From contig CM054151.1 in NCBI GenBank assembly GCA_028751875.1, forward strand, positions 40,206,923 to 40,270,922: a DNA stretch of 64,000 nucleotides, in the 5' to 3' direction. Shown piece after piece: positions 39,888 to 52,255 of the stretch (position 1 is the first letter of the stretch; each line of letters opens with the position of its first letter). Under the pieces are notes generated by a model. The model searched no databases, was not told where the DNA came from, and saw nothing but the letters and a program-made list of their open reading frames with translations. Source of the stretch: Rapana venosa (lineage: Eukaryota > Mollusca > Gastropoda > Neogastropoda > Muricidae). Both the position numbers and the translations under genes were made by a program.

Positions 39888-40362
39888 CTACTTAAAATAC
39901 CGTAGCCCAATGTCAGCCAATGCATACTCATGCACATGGACGTTAACGGTAGGGGGTGGGTCACCACATGGCAAAACGGATACTCAATTTTGACGCCAAC
40001 ATGGGAGCAGGCGAGTGGTGGAGGGATGAAAAGGAGTTGGGGGGGGGTGGGGGGGGGGGGGGGGGGGGGGTCGGGGGGGGGGGAGGAGGAAAGGATAGCG
40101 TTTGAAACAAAAAGCACCATTTTTGCTACGCCCACCCACCCTTAACTTTAAAAACAAAAAAAAACGAAAAAAAGGAGGGGAGGGAGTTTGAAAGAAGCGA
40201 CCTTTTATTGAGGAGTTGTAGTGGCGTCGGGTTGTGGCGGCTCTCTCAGTTGCCATGGCGACGTGGCCAGCCCTGCCACCTTTCGTGGTGAAGTCATTAA
40301 AGCGGCGGGACCTTGATTATGTTAATGAGCGCCGGTGTCACTAGGCTGGAAGACGTGATGAG
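39888..40362 (+). promoter_or_regulatory. Non-coding block, copy B of a diverged duplication, with an X-box
   Basis: Counterpart of 38005-38395 and in the same orientation. The conserved core is 40277-40362. The X-box here is stronger: GTTGCC-AT-GGCGAC at 40249-40262. The copies' shared 20-mer lies 1964 bp apart. A poly(G)-rich stretch at about 40037-40082 splits this copy. Confidence 0.5.
40249..40262. promoter_or_regulatory. X-box-like palindrome
   Basis: GTTGCC-AT-GGCGAC differs from a perfect RFX palindrome at one base and fits RYYNYY-N2-RRNRAC. Confidence 0.5.
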
Positions 40363-40493
40363 TAGAGGAACTTGGGCCTCTCTCTTGCTACTACAGTCGT
40401 GCGATGAGACTTAAGTTAGGCCAAGACACACTGGGATTAAATTTTCATTCCTCTTCTTGAATCTGGATGGTTTTGTTTCTAATTTGGAGGAGA

Positions 40494-40530
<37 letters not shown>

Positions 40531-41000
40531 GAGAGAGAGAGAGAAAAGAGAGAGAAGAGAGAATGTGCATGTTTACGCACGTACCCGAGACATTCCCTCT
40601 CTATCTCTCCCTCTCCCCTTACACATTACACCACACACTCGCGGGCGCCCACCACATACACGTGCCGCGCCGCGCGCACGCACACACCCCACACACACAC
40701 AACACACACACAAGCGAATATAATTCCAAATTGTTTATGATTACACTCAATTTTGTGTGTGTGTTGTGTGCGCGCGCGCGCGTTGTGTAGTAGTACTTCA
40801 GTTTAACGTCCTTCCACTAAATAGTGATATCAGACGGAAAGTGTATTATGTGTGTGTGCGTGCGTGGCGTGCGTGCTGCGTGTGGTGTGTGTGTGGTGCC
40901 TGCACACACGGCGGGTGTTAGGGAGGAGGGGGATCACAAAATAATCAAACGCAATAAAAAGTATTATGAAAAAACACATAAACAAGAATTCGGGGGGGGG

Positions 41001-41500
41001 NNNNNNNNNNNNNNNNNNNNNNNNNNNNNNNNNNNNNNNNNNNNNNNNNNNNNNNNNNNNNNNNNNNNNNNNNNNNNNNNNNNNNNNNNNNNNNNNNNNN
41101 NNNNNNNNNNNNNNNNNNNNNNNNNNNNNNNNNNNNNNNNNNNNNNNNNNNNNNNNNNNNNNNNNNNNNNNNNNNNNNNNNNNNNNNNNNNNNNNNNNNN
41201 NNNNNNNNNNNNNNNNNNNNNNNNNNNNNNNNNNNNNNNNNNNNNNNNNNNNNNNNNNNNNNNNNNNNNNNNNNNNNNNNNNNNNNNNNNNNNNNNNNNN
41301 NNNNNNNNNNNNNNNNNNNNNNNNNNNNNNNNNNNNNNNNNNNNNNNNNNNNNNNNNNNNNNNNNNNNNNNNNNNNNNNNNNNNNNNNNNNNNNNNNNNN
41401 NNNNNNNNNNNNNNNNNNNNNNNNNNNNNNNNNNNNNNNNNNNNNNNNNNNNNNNNNNNNNNNNNNNNNNNNNNNNNNNNNNNNNNNNNNNNNNNNNNNN
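41001..41500. other. Assembly gap, 500 N
   Basis: Exactly 500 N, so a scaffold gap of arbitrary length. It is flanked by a G-run on the left and by low-complexity, error-like sequence on the right (41501-41720). Confidence 0.99.
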
Positions 41501-41879
41501 TTTGGGCCCAAAATTTTTTTTTCCCCGTTGCCAAGTTTCCCAATTTTTAAAACCCAATTTGGCACAACCCTTTTTTCCCCAGTTTTTTTTCTTTTTCCCC
41601 CCAAAAAAAAATCTTTATTCGACATTTAATAAAAATTTTAAAAAAACCAAAAGGGGAAATTTAGGGAGGAAAGAGAAGAGAGAAGGAGGGAGAGAGAGGG
41701 GGGGGAAAAAAAAACTCCCTCCTCTCTCCCTCTCCTCTCTACTCCCTCTCTCTCTCTCTCCTCTCTCTCTCTCTCACTCTCTCTCTCTCTCTCTGCTTCC
41801 CTCGCTTTTTGCACCCCTCTCTATCTTGCTTTTTGCCCCACCCCCTCCCCCCTCCCACCCACCCCGATCCCAGGCTATT

Positions 41880-42287
41880 TTCCGTCAAAGCCTAGAAATA
41901 ACGGTATAATGACCTGTTTCCATGGCAATGCCATTTTTGGGGTTGTGCTGTGGGGTCCCGTGTTGCTGTGGGTCCTGTAATGACGGCAAGGCAATCATTT
42001 CTGGCATTTGACACGAGCCCTGATTTGTAGAAACTGGGCTGACTTGTCACCCGCCATGTCTCCCTCTCAACAAATTGTTGGGGGTAGGAGTGGAGGTGAG
42101 GATGGGTGGCTAGCTAGAACTAGGGGCAAAAAAATGGGAGGGGAGGGAGTGGGTGGGAAGGCAATGATGGAAGGGAGGGGTAGGAAAAGGAAGAGCAATG
42201 GTTGATATTGTGAGCTGATAGGATATATTGCCCTATTTGCTTGTTGGTTGTTTTTTTATCTTCTCCTTGTACGTTCTGTGTGTGTGT

Positions 42288-42340
<53 letters not shown>

Positions 42341-42780
42341 TGTGTGTGTTTTCTATGAAAAAGTTGATTACATGAAGATGTTTTTGCTGATATCAGTTAA
42401 GGATCAATACGAATTGCATGAAAACATTTATAGAAATCATTTAAACTGTGTTTTAGATGTCAGCGAAATAATTAAATGGAAACCTTTTTTTTCATGAAAC
42501 ACAAAAGCTTACGAGAGAAACTGAGCATTCCATATTTATCTGAAATTATCGATATGTTGTTGTTTTTTATTAAGGAAAATACTTCTCAGTTTAAATCAGT
42601 GATTCGTGTCGACCTCTGCACAGTATCTTTTTTAAAAAAAGAAAAAGAAAGGACCAGAGGAAGAGCAAACAAAGTAACAAGGATGCTTTTTGTTTTATTA
42701 CTTTTAAAAAGGCTGTTGCATTGGTGTATGGCCAAAGAAACCAGATTTACATTTTGGAATGTTGGCCTTTAAAGCACATA
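41880..42780. other. Unique island, no gene recognised
   Basis: Contains a near X-box (GTTTCC-AT-GGCAAT, 41916-41929) and a (GT)n array at 42280-42350. No conserved reading frame. Confidence 0.5.
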
Positions 42781-42799
42781 ATACAGCAAACCTCACTGC

Positions 42800-43330
42800 G
42801 CTTAATAATTGATAGAATACAAAGTGTTCTCTAATCATCATAATTTGTGCATAAGTAGCATTTTTGCATGATTCACGTAAATTTAACGGGGTATAGGTTA
42901 CATCACGCTAATTAGCATAACTTCACAAAGTTTATCACCATCATTTTATTCAGGGTTAGAGTAGGTACATTTCTGTTCTCTCAAAAAAACATGAACGCTA
43001 CGGATGAACAGCACTGATAGAGCGTTGCAGTGTCTATCGTCATGTGCCATAATTGACGGTTTGATGAGACACTACACTGACAATGGCTCCCAGTGGACGG
43101 CTGGCCGGTTCTGGACCTGAGACAGAATAAACCTGGATGTGATAGTGGTGTGATGTGGTCCATGAGAGTTTCTGAAGTGTTGGAGTAGTGATGATGAAGG
43201 ACCAATATTTCAAAGTGTGTATAGCCCATCCAACCACGGAGGCTTCATCAGTTCAGACCAGTTTAGTTTTTTGGAGAGGACGTGCTTGCCTTTAATTGAA
43301 TAGCAAGAAAGCGAATAGCTCTGTGTGTGT

Positions 43331-43377
<47 letters not shown>

Positions 43378-43498
43378 TGTGAAGTCAAGGTCAAAGTCAA
43401 ACTTTTATTTTCAGATGGTACATTGAATAAGCAGTGCATTTGCTTTTTTTCATCGACCCATCTATCTAAAGAAAAACAAAAGCGAGAAAAAAAGATAG

Positions 43499-43531
<33 letters not shown>

Positions 43532-44806
43532 TGTGTGTGTGTGTGTAGACACGTAGAGAGAGAGGGAGAGAGAGAGAGATGTTGTGATGAAAAATGACAC
43601 ATGACAGGATTTTACAAACATTAGTATGTAGGCATATTATCCACAATATCAGTGTGTAAGGTTACCAGCGAAGAAACACTAACATAGTATTGACTACTGG
43701 GAAAGTGATGTTTCCTACGTAAATGTCAAACGAATTAAACAAAACCTATCTGGACATTCTTTTGCAAATTACTGTGTAAAAATAAATCAGAAAAGGTTGA
43801 GTATTACATGCAAATGCGATTGATTGACTTTCGGAAAAAATAAAGTGTCTTTCGTACATATGCTTCGTTCACAGCTGAAACAGAATTCAATAGATTACTG
43901 GAGTATTTAAGTTTGTGCTTTATGTTAAAAATGTCTTGAAGGCGTGAATGATTGTATTGTAATTTGCAATTATTAACAAATTGACTTTGTATATTAGCTT
44001 AGTTATGTTTGACCATATAGAAATAATTCATTTGTTATTTTCACATTTGATGCTTTTGTGTGCCAGTCACAAAATGTTATGTAAAACAAAAAGGAACGCG
44101 AACAATTTAGTGATCATGATTATTTCCGTATTTTTTACAATTATTGGGCTCATATTCTCATTTATGTATTTTAATTTCCAAACAATGATGCATACTACAC
44201 TGACCTGTCATGAGAAAAGTGTGAAATAAGGAAGAGTTTTGTGTGTTTTTTGTTGTTGTTTGTTTGGGTATTTTGTTTTGGCTTTTTTTTTTTTGGGGGG
44301 GGGGGAGGAGGGATTGCATATTTGTTTATTTTTGATTGCGCTTTTTTTTTAATTTTTAAAAAATTACCTAGAGGTCTTACTCCTCTGCAGAAAGATCCTC
44401 TCAGTGGTACCTGGCCTTGTTGAGGTGGAGCAGAGGAATGCACCTTTACAGCACACCTACTAATCACTGCAGTGCTGGAGCTTTTCTTACTTTGCATGAG
44501 GGAAAAAAACCCAACAACAACAGTGTGTATTCAAGTCATCAAAAACATTTTTGTTACCCCCCCCCCTCCGCCCAAACAAAACAACAAAAACAGCAACACG
44601 AAAAACGAGAACAACAACAACAACAACAACCCTAAAACAACACCAACAAACTCCTCCATAGTTTGGTGGTGGGGGGGCACTCTCAGGATCACCGAATTTT
44701 GATTTAAAAAAAGAGAAAAGATTGAATTTTTCGTGTCAGTTCAATGTGTCCACGAATTGTTCTGTCAGTTCAATGTGTCCACACCTTCTATGGTGTACTC
44801 CCCTCG

Positions 44807-44843
<37 letters not shown>

Positions 44844-45059
44844 CCCCCCCCCCCCCCCCCCCCCCCCAAAGTTGACGAGTGTTTGTTTTTACAATTCTTG
44901 TCAAAGTTATCTAAAGTGTAAGCCTAGTATGTATGCAGTGATGGTAGTCAGCAAAATGGACTAACAATGGGAGAGGAGCTTTGATACAAGGTCATGACGT
45001 CAAATAACGGGATGTGTCAAAACATACCAGCTTGGAAGAGTCAAAACAAATAGCTGATA

Positions 45060-45090
<31 letters not shown>

Positions 45091-45146
45091 ACCACTTGTA
45101 ATGTATGTATGCATGTATGTATGTATGTGAATATATCGATATTTAT

Positions 45147-45185
<39 letters not shown>

Positions 45186-45450
45186 CCTCTCCTCCATCTC
45201 TTTTGCACTCACTCAATATGCCGATGAAAACTGCTGAAGTACGGTGATGAAACGGTTACACTTTTGCTTAATAAGAAGCACGAATTATTCTGCTGTTTTT
45301 CCTGGGAAAAAGGGAAAACCCCAAGATGATAATTTATGTGTATGCTGGTGTTTGCCGTTTCTGTTTTTATTCAGATTACTTGTCATTATCAGTTGTGTTT
45401 TGCGTTCACATTGTCAGTGTTTATTTAGTGTGACCTTATTTTGCTTTAAG
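42800..45450. other. AT-rich unique sequence with microsatellites, no gene recognised
   Basis: Contains a perfect homeodomain-type palindrome GCTAATTAGC at 42907-42916, (GT)n at 43322-43380 and 43499-43545, and a poly(C) block at 44809-44867 (32 C, T, 26 C). Confidence 0.6.
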
Positions 45451-45539
45451 TTAGTGTATTTTTTGTGCTCCGAGCTATCTCATCGTAAAATGCTCTGTAA
45501 GTTTGCAGTTGCATTGTATTACGTATTATCTTGTGTCTA

Positions 45540-46505
45540 TGTTAATATTGTCTTGTGTCTGAAGTAAGATTTGTCACTGCCTACGTATAAATTGTCTTGT
45601 GTACGAAGTAGGATTTGTCATTACATATATATCGTCTTGTGTTTGAAGTAAAAATTGTCCTTTCATTTCATATTGTTTTTTGTTTTGCTTTTTTGTTTGA
45701 AGTAAGATATTGTCGTGGATCCGAAGGAAGAATTGTCAATACATAACTTATTGTGTTTTGTTTGAAGTGAGATATTTTCTTGTGTCTGAAGTAAGAGTTG
45801 TCATTGCATATTGTTTTCTATCTGGAGTAAGATTTGGCAATACATTGCTTAGTTTACTGTGTCTGAAGTAAGGTTTGCCATTCCTTATTGTCGTCTGTCT
45901 GAGTAAGACTTGTCAAATGTTGCATTACACATTCATTGTGCTGTGTCTGAAGTCAGGTTTGTCATTGCATCACACATTGTGTCTGGAGTAAAAAAAACAA
46001 CAACATATATATTTTTTAAAAGTTATTACAGTACATATTGGTGGTTGTTGTGGGTTTTTTTTAATATATCTGTGGTAAGATTTGTTACTGTATTCCATAT
46101 TTTGCTGTGTCTGAGGTAAGATTTGACATTATATATTGTGCTGTGTATGCAGTACGATTTGACATTAAATTACACATTGTGCTGTGTCTGAGGTAAGATT
46201 TTACATTACATTACATATTGTGCTGTATCTGAAGTAAGTTTTGCCCACTGCATTACACATTGTGCTGTGTCTGGAGTAAGATTTGTCATTTCATTACAGA
46301 TTGTGTCTGGAGTAAGATTTGTCATTTCATTACAGATTGTGTCTGGAGTAAGATTTGTCATTTCATTACAGATTGTGTCTGGAGTAAGATTTGTCATTTC
46401 ATTACAGATTGTGTCTGGGGTAAGATTTTTCATGTCATTACAGATTGTGTCTGAAGTAAGATTTGTCACTGCATTACAGATTGTGCCTGGAGTAAGGTTT
46501 ATCTT
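45540..46505. repeat. Minisatellite, 36-bp unit in its regular part
   Basis: Degenerate units around TGTGTCTGAAGTAAGATTTG run from about 45540. From 46280 to 46460 they become near-perfect 36-bp repeats. The open frames seen on both strands are by-products of a unit length divisible by three. There are no spacers, so it is not CRISPR-like. Confidence 0.92.
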
Positions 46506-46679
46506 TACGCTGTGCATGAGTCGTGGGCTTAACCAAGGGTATAGTATTAGCGATGCACACATATTCATAGAAAGAGAACGTGATGACTTGCCGTTTCAGC
46601 AAGCATTCTGGGGTCACCAGAAACATCACAACCGCACGGCCTAAGAGACACTTAAACCACACACACACTTACGCACACA

Positions 46680-46698
46680 CAAAGACACACACGCCACG

Positions 46699-46755
<57 letters not shown>

Positions 46756-46816
46756 ACACACACCCACACACACACACACGCCACGAACACACACGCACAC
46801 TTTTTCCACCCCACCC

Positions 46817-46860
<44 letters not shown>
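46680..46860. repeat. (CA)n microsatellite, interrupted
   Basis: About 175 bp, mostly CA. Confidence 0.95.
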
Positions 46861-46862
<2 letters not shown>

Positions 46863-47204
46863 GGTTGGGGGAAGTTAGCCGTTGGGCTGATTCTTTATGA
46901 TATACTTTGTTTTGCCCTGCTTCTTCTCAAGGTAGTGTCTTCTGCAAGCTTGTGGATGGGGCAAGCCATTTGCCAAGGGGGGTGGCAGCATCTGTGACAG
47001 TATGACGTTATCGCCCGCTTCATGTAATGACCATGCCGAAATAGCTCCTTGCCGATAATTATAGTTCTTAGCTCATTGATCAAATGAACGATATGGTACG
47101 ATACGGTAAAGAAAGCTCAACTGACCCAGACTAAATCCTCGCGCACACCCACAGACACACAAACACAGACACACAAACACAGACACACGCGCGCACACAC
47201 GCGC

Positions 47205-47209
47205 GCGCG

Positions 47210-47281
<72 letters not shown>
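47205..47281. repeat. (CG)n-(CA)n alternating tract
   Basis: CG-rich start followed by about 70 bp of CA. Confidence 0.95.
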
Positions 47282-47654
47282 GGAGTAGGGGTGGGTGGGT
47301 GGAGTTGCATTCGCTTGCATTATGACCACACACACAAAATCTGTTAAAGAGACCAGCAAATGATAATATATATATTAGTACATGGGAATAATTTGTCATT
47401 TCGAATTACTGTTTAGTCGAGAACTTAATGCCGCCTACTGTTATAGTACCCCCCCCCCCCCCCCCCCCCTTATTTTCTTTCTTGTTTTCCCCCCTTTATA
47501 TCCCAGACGACTACCATGGCCGTTATCATCCATACTAAAATATGAAACTTATAAAAATGATTAACAGCAATGACAAAAGTAAGTTTCTGGAAACTCTCAC
47601 ATGCTTTTCAGAGAAAACATATGCTGTTTTTGTCTGTCTGTCTGTTTCTTTGAC

Positions 47655-47775
<121 letters not shown>

Positions 47776-47779
47776 TCTC

Positions 47780-49540
47780 TCTGTCTTTTCACTTTTGGTT
47801 GATGCTACTTGTTCGTGCTTGCTTTGAAACCAGGGTTATTGGCTACTTTTTTTTTCATGTAGAAAAGTCATAGAAAAAGACGTTTTTAAAACGTCTAGTT
47901 TGTGTACATGTTTACTGACGATTGTTTACCCCCCCCCCCCCCCCCCCCCCCCCAAGAAAAAAAAGAAAAAAAAAAAAGAAGAAGAAAGAAACAAAACTGC
48001 ACACTTAAAGAACTACAACAACAACACAACAAACAAAAATAACCAACCAACCAACCATACAAACAAACAACAAAACAGACCAAACCTGCGTATAGTTTTC
48101 AAACAGTTGAGATACCTCGTTGTTCGCTCAAAGTAAAATCGATTGCACACGATTTGCTCAGCTATAAAACTTTGCAAATGTCACAATGCTGAGAACTGAT
48201 GTATTGTGAAAGCATTGCTTTTAAAGTCGATGGTAATGCAGCACATACATTTCTGCTGGCTGTTTAAATTTTGCTGTAATGGATCTACCATATCATTTCC
48301 TACCAGTGTGTACTATCTGGTGGATTGGAATATATGGATCTAGTATCCTTCCTCTTCTCATGCTCTTTTTGGGATTACTTAGTGGTTTATTCGTAGTTGT
48401 GTGTTTTGGGGATTGTGATAAAACAAACAATGACTGGTAGCTATTATTGATATATAATTATCAGTACAGATCCAAATCTGTGTCCTACTAGATAAATCTG
48501 TGTCCTACTAGATAGACATTGTTAAATATAACACTTGAAATGGTGAGGTACTTGAAAACAGGTATACAGAACTTAAAATGGTGAGGTACTTGAAAAACGC
48601 CATACAAAAACTTAAAATCGTGATGCCCGCTAAAAACAGCCATACAGGCTAACTTCTCACCCCATGTGTACAAGCTTACAGCCTCACAGTGATTCCCAGG
48701 TGGTGGGATAAGTGAGAGGGAATGCATAATTCTGGGTGACTTCTCAGGATATCAAGGTGGGGAACGCCCAACAACAACAACATCAAAGGACTATAAAAAT
48801 CCAGAGGCTGAATTAAGAGAGTGGGCTCCTCGGCTCACAAACACCGACTCTCAGTAATATAAAGTATTACGAGCAGTGTGCAGTGACTCGACGCAAGCGT
48901 CGGGGCAACGAGGGTGCCGCTTCTATGGACGCCATGGAAACGGAAGTGCTTTTTTTTTTCTTCCCCTCCATGTCGATACGGAGAACAATGGGCGATCGTT
49001 TCCCTGTTTTCAGACCACTATCCCGGCCACATCATCAAACAGTCCTCTCACACTGTACCACCATCATCACCATGGAGATCATTGTGACTGGCCTCTCCAC
49101 TCCTGTTTTAGAGTGTGCATACGTGCGTGCGTGCGTGCGTGCGTGCGTGTGTGTGTGTGTGTGGAGAGAGAGAGAGAGGGGGTGGGAGGGAGAGAGAGAG
49201 GTGAACACTGAAAGTACTAGTAGTTGATTGCCATTAACGGTACATTATTTTTGGGCAAGGAGCACAATATGAACATGAACACAATTTTAACTATACTGAT
49301 TGCAGTAAAGAAACCAAATTGACTGATAAGTCAAAAACGAAAATGAAGAAAGACAGGGAGGGAGGGAGAGAGAGTGTGTGTATTCACATCATTGTCTCTG
49401 TCTATGTGCCCTTGTCTGTATGTTATTGTCTCTCTGCCCTTTCACATCATTGTCTCTGTCTATGTGCCCTTGTCTCTATGTTATTGTCTCTCTGCCCTTC
49501 TGACTCCGACTCTCTGTCTGTCTCTCTGTCTAAAATTAAT
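47780..49540. other. No gene recognised
   Basis: Poly(C)23 at 47931-47953, three loose tandem units of about 39 bp (CTTAAAATGGTGAGGTACTT type) at 48530-48630, a dispersed repeat, and a unique GC-rich island at 48850-49110. Open frames in that island look fortuitous. Confidence 0.5.
48640..48775 (+). repeat. Dispersed repeat, best copy
   Basis: CAGTGATTCCCAGGTGGTGG, CTGGGTGACTTCTCAGGATA, then GGGGAACGCCCAACAACAAC. Related copies lie at 20875-21012 and, inverted, at 38433-38540. Confidence 0.6.
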
Positions 49541-49544
49541 GATT

Positions 49545-49909
49545 GTGCCGTTGCACGAGAAAAAGCATGAAAACAACTTCGACAACTGCAGGGGTATATC
49601 ACTATTGTGTGTTTTGATTAATGTGTTTACACATAATCATAAAGAACAGGTCTGTCTGGGCTGAGAATTTGACCATTTTTCACTTTGCACGCTAGTATTG
49701 AAAGCACATTTCCAGAAACTCGAAACGATATTATAATTGCCTCTATAGATTTCAGGAAAGCATATGACATAGTCAGGCAGGTAGAATCTATTGCAAGTGC
49801 TTATGAATCTGGAGCTTATGTAAAAATGGAATATATGATGCAGGCTATTTGTAAAATAGTTCAGTCATATGTGATGAGTAATGATAGGTTGTTCAAATGC
49901 TTGTTTGAC

Positions 49910-49971
<62 letters not shown>

Positions 49972-50340
49972 CATCATAAGTCTCTTTTCTTTCCCCATAG
50001 TATTAATGAACTTGCAAATGCAATAACTGTTAATTAAGGGAAGGCACAATATATCCCCCAGATCATCGAAGATCGATATCGTTCTACATATTACTTTTCG
50101 CTGATGATCTTACACTTTTATCGTCAACAGTGATTAGGTTACAGCGTCAGTTAAATGTTCTCATAGAATCGGCACATAAGCTAGGTTTAACAGTTAATAC
50201 CGAAAAATCTAAGTAATAGTGTTTAGGAAAGGTGGGTTTCTGGGCCTAAGGAAAAGCTGGGAATCAGATTTATGGAACTGTAGCTTTATATACACAATGT
50301 GTTGGCGTTGTTAGGATTTGTTTGGGATTCTGATGCCAGA
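49545..50340 (+). mobile_element. LINE RT fragment, N-terminal half, degraded
   Basis: Encodes NNFDNCRGISLLCV (finger motif) and IIIASIDFRKAYDIV (RT motif A with the first catalytic Asp). After an (AT)n array at 49915-49969 come broken pieces with an FRKGGFLGLRKSWESD block. Stops and frameshifts throughout. Confidence 0.75.
49915..49969. repeat. (AT)n microsatellite inside the LINE
   Basis: About 54 bp of TA; self-complementary and able to form a cruciform. Confidence 0.95.
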
Positions 50341-50567
50341 GGCCAGAAGTCAAGCTCAGTTGTAATTATTTACAAAGTTTGATCTTGTTATATGGGAATT
50401 ACAGCGATGATCTACATAAACTGTTTGGGAGGGTGTCCTACGTGTTTGTCGAAATCAGTGTGAGATTCCATCCCAAGGGAAAAAAAATCAACATCTCATA
50501 TTGCTTGTGTTCACTTCATCTATGTACCTTTGCTGATTGTTTGTCTCTTTATTCTCTTCCCCCTCTT

Positions 50568-50580
50568 TTACACACACACA

Positions 50581-50646
<66 letters not shown>
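50568..50646. repeat. (CA)n microsatellite before the castor-like exon
   Basis: About 78 bp of CA ending 36 bp before the splice acceptor of the castor-like exon. Confidence 0.95.
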
Positions 50647-50649
<3 letters not shown>

Positions 50650-50682
50650 CGTTTAACTTAAATGATGATTTTTGTTTTTCAG

Positions 50683-52004
50683 AAAAAGGCCTGTGGAATG
50701 GGTGGGCATGGCACTGAAACGCAAAAAGCTCGACGCCATCTGTGCACACTTGAAGAAGACGAGCGCTGTGGACGTGAACGCCACCACAGAGAATGGTGTA
50801 GATGAACTGCCTTTCACCAATGGCACGGGGCCTAAAGAGGCAGCAAAGCCTGCCTCCACCACCAACAACAACGAGGAGACTGCCGCTGACCTAAACGAAA
50901 CGCCGCAGTCTGATCCACATCCGTCCAGTGACAATGATCCACCGCAAGCAGCTTCTGCTGAGGGGGAACTCTCCTCTCAGGATTCTTCAGTGCAAGCAGA
51001 GTCTTCTACTTTGGCCAGTAACGTAGATGAAGGTTCAGCGAGCCTAACCAAGCCTGCTACTGATGGCTCTGATCCCGTTTCACAGCCGTCAAGTTGTTCT
51101 GAAGTTCAGTTACCTCCTGCCGGTGCCTCCAGTATCCAGCTCACAGGGTCTGGGCGACGAAAAAGCCGTAAAGCTGCCAATCCACGGCTGGTGTTTCAAG
51201 CCCCAGAACAGTTTGACAGTGAGGATGATGAAGATCAGGAACTAGAAGACCACAGCAGCAGGGAAGGGAGCAGTGAGTCTTTAAACTTGGCCTGTATGGG
51301 GAAAGAAAGCGATGGCATGCACTCCTCACAAAGACTTCCTGGTGACTGTTTTAAAGAAGTCTCTTCTTGTTCTTCTTCTCCTTCTCCTTCTTCAGGTTTT
51401 GCCAGTCAGTATTCGCTTCAAGAGCCCCGTCAACATCATCATCATCATCATCACCACCATCAGCAGCAGCAGCAGCACAATGAAAGTATTACATCCTTCA
51501 CCAGCCCTTCCACCACACCTTCCCCAAGCTCAAACCTCGCCAGTGTTCCCCTGGACCTGTCCACCCACAAGTCCTCTGACCACTCACAGAGTCTCTCTGC
51601 TGATGTGCCCATTCCCAACAACGAAGACAAAGACACTGGCAGCTCCTCTACCCGACCGTCCACTGCAGCGTCCTCTCCAGCTCCAGCCCCAGCTCCAGTT
51701 CCCGCAGTTCCCATGGCGGTGTCTGCCGAAGCTGAGGGCTTGGCGGACTACGCAACCAACACGATGAACGAATTGCTCAGTATCTACGGCTTTGGTGCTG
51801 CCGGCCTGGATGGAGGGGAGAAGCAAGGGAACCCCAAGGAGCTCGACCTCTCCCCTCTCCGTGGCCAGGTGCCCAATTTGGGCAAGGTGCCCCCAGCTCA
51901 TCAGGGAAGTGGTGGTGGGGGTGTGAAAGGAAAAGGCGTGTATCACAGTGAAGCTCTGCAGAAGGCCCTGCTGTCTAGCGCCAACAACTTGTCCCTCAGT
52001 GAAG
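50683..52004 (+). CDS. Castor-like zinc-finger transcription factor, N-terminal exon (partial)
   Basis: A 1.3-kb exon follows the acceptor TTTTTCAG and ends at the donor GTGAGT (52005), phase 1. The likely start is the ATG at 50708 in good context (GGGCATGGC), giving 432 residues in this exon. The exon is open to its 5' edge, so an upstream coding exon is possible. Residues 4-15 (KRKKLDAICAHL) and 347-362 (DYATNTMNELLSIYGF) match two short conserved blocks in the N-terminus of CASZ1/castor, a neural and cardiac C2H2-type factor. PLDLS at 281-285 is a consensus CtBP-corepressor site. A basic stretch (about 150), an acidic stretch (about 170) and His/Gln runs (about 242-256) are also seen. The rest is Ser/Pro-rich and disordered. 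No zinc-finger exon was found downstream. The family call rests on memory of the two blocks. Confidence 0.65.
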
Positions 52005-52143
52005 GTGAGTAGTGCTGTCGTCATTGCCCGTTTTACCCCAAAACACTGAATGTTCATGGCTGCTCTGTGTGTGTGTGTGTGTGAGTGAGTGTGTGCGCGC
52101 GCGTGCACACGCGCTTGCTTGCTTGCTTGTCTGTCTCTCTCCT

Positions 52144-52145
<2 letters not shown>

Positions 52146-52220
<75 letters not shown>
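52146..52220. repeat. (CT)n microsatellite
   Basis: About 75 bp of CT between the castor-like donor and a LINE. Confidence 0.95.
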
Positions 52221-52224
<4 letters not shown>

Positions 52225-52255
52225 CTTTTCTCTGTCTGTCTGTCTTCACTCTACA

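Noticed and set aside
38005..40362. The duplicated non-coding blocks as uncollapsed haplotypes
   Set aside because: The flanks are too diverged and both copies lie in the same contig before the gap, so an old duplication fits better. Low-coverage artefact is not fully excluded.
46280..46460. CRISPR-like array
   Set aside because: Units follow one another without spacers, in an animal genome.
46206..46644. Repetitive protein (SGVRFVISLQIV or its - strand counterpart MTNLTPDTICNE)
   Set aside because: Both are frames of one 36-bp minisatellite; both strands stay open because the unit length is divisible by three.
48876..49227. Two overlapping + strand frames of over 110 codons
   Set aside because: Neither resembles a known domain, both run into TG and GA repeats, and no splice sites support them. 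The island may be regulatory.
50653..52108. Overlapping frames on the - strand and in other + frames across the castor-like exon
   Set aside because: They are shadows of the long coding exon, whose frame has the conserved blocks and proper splice sites.
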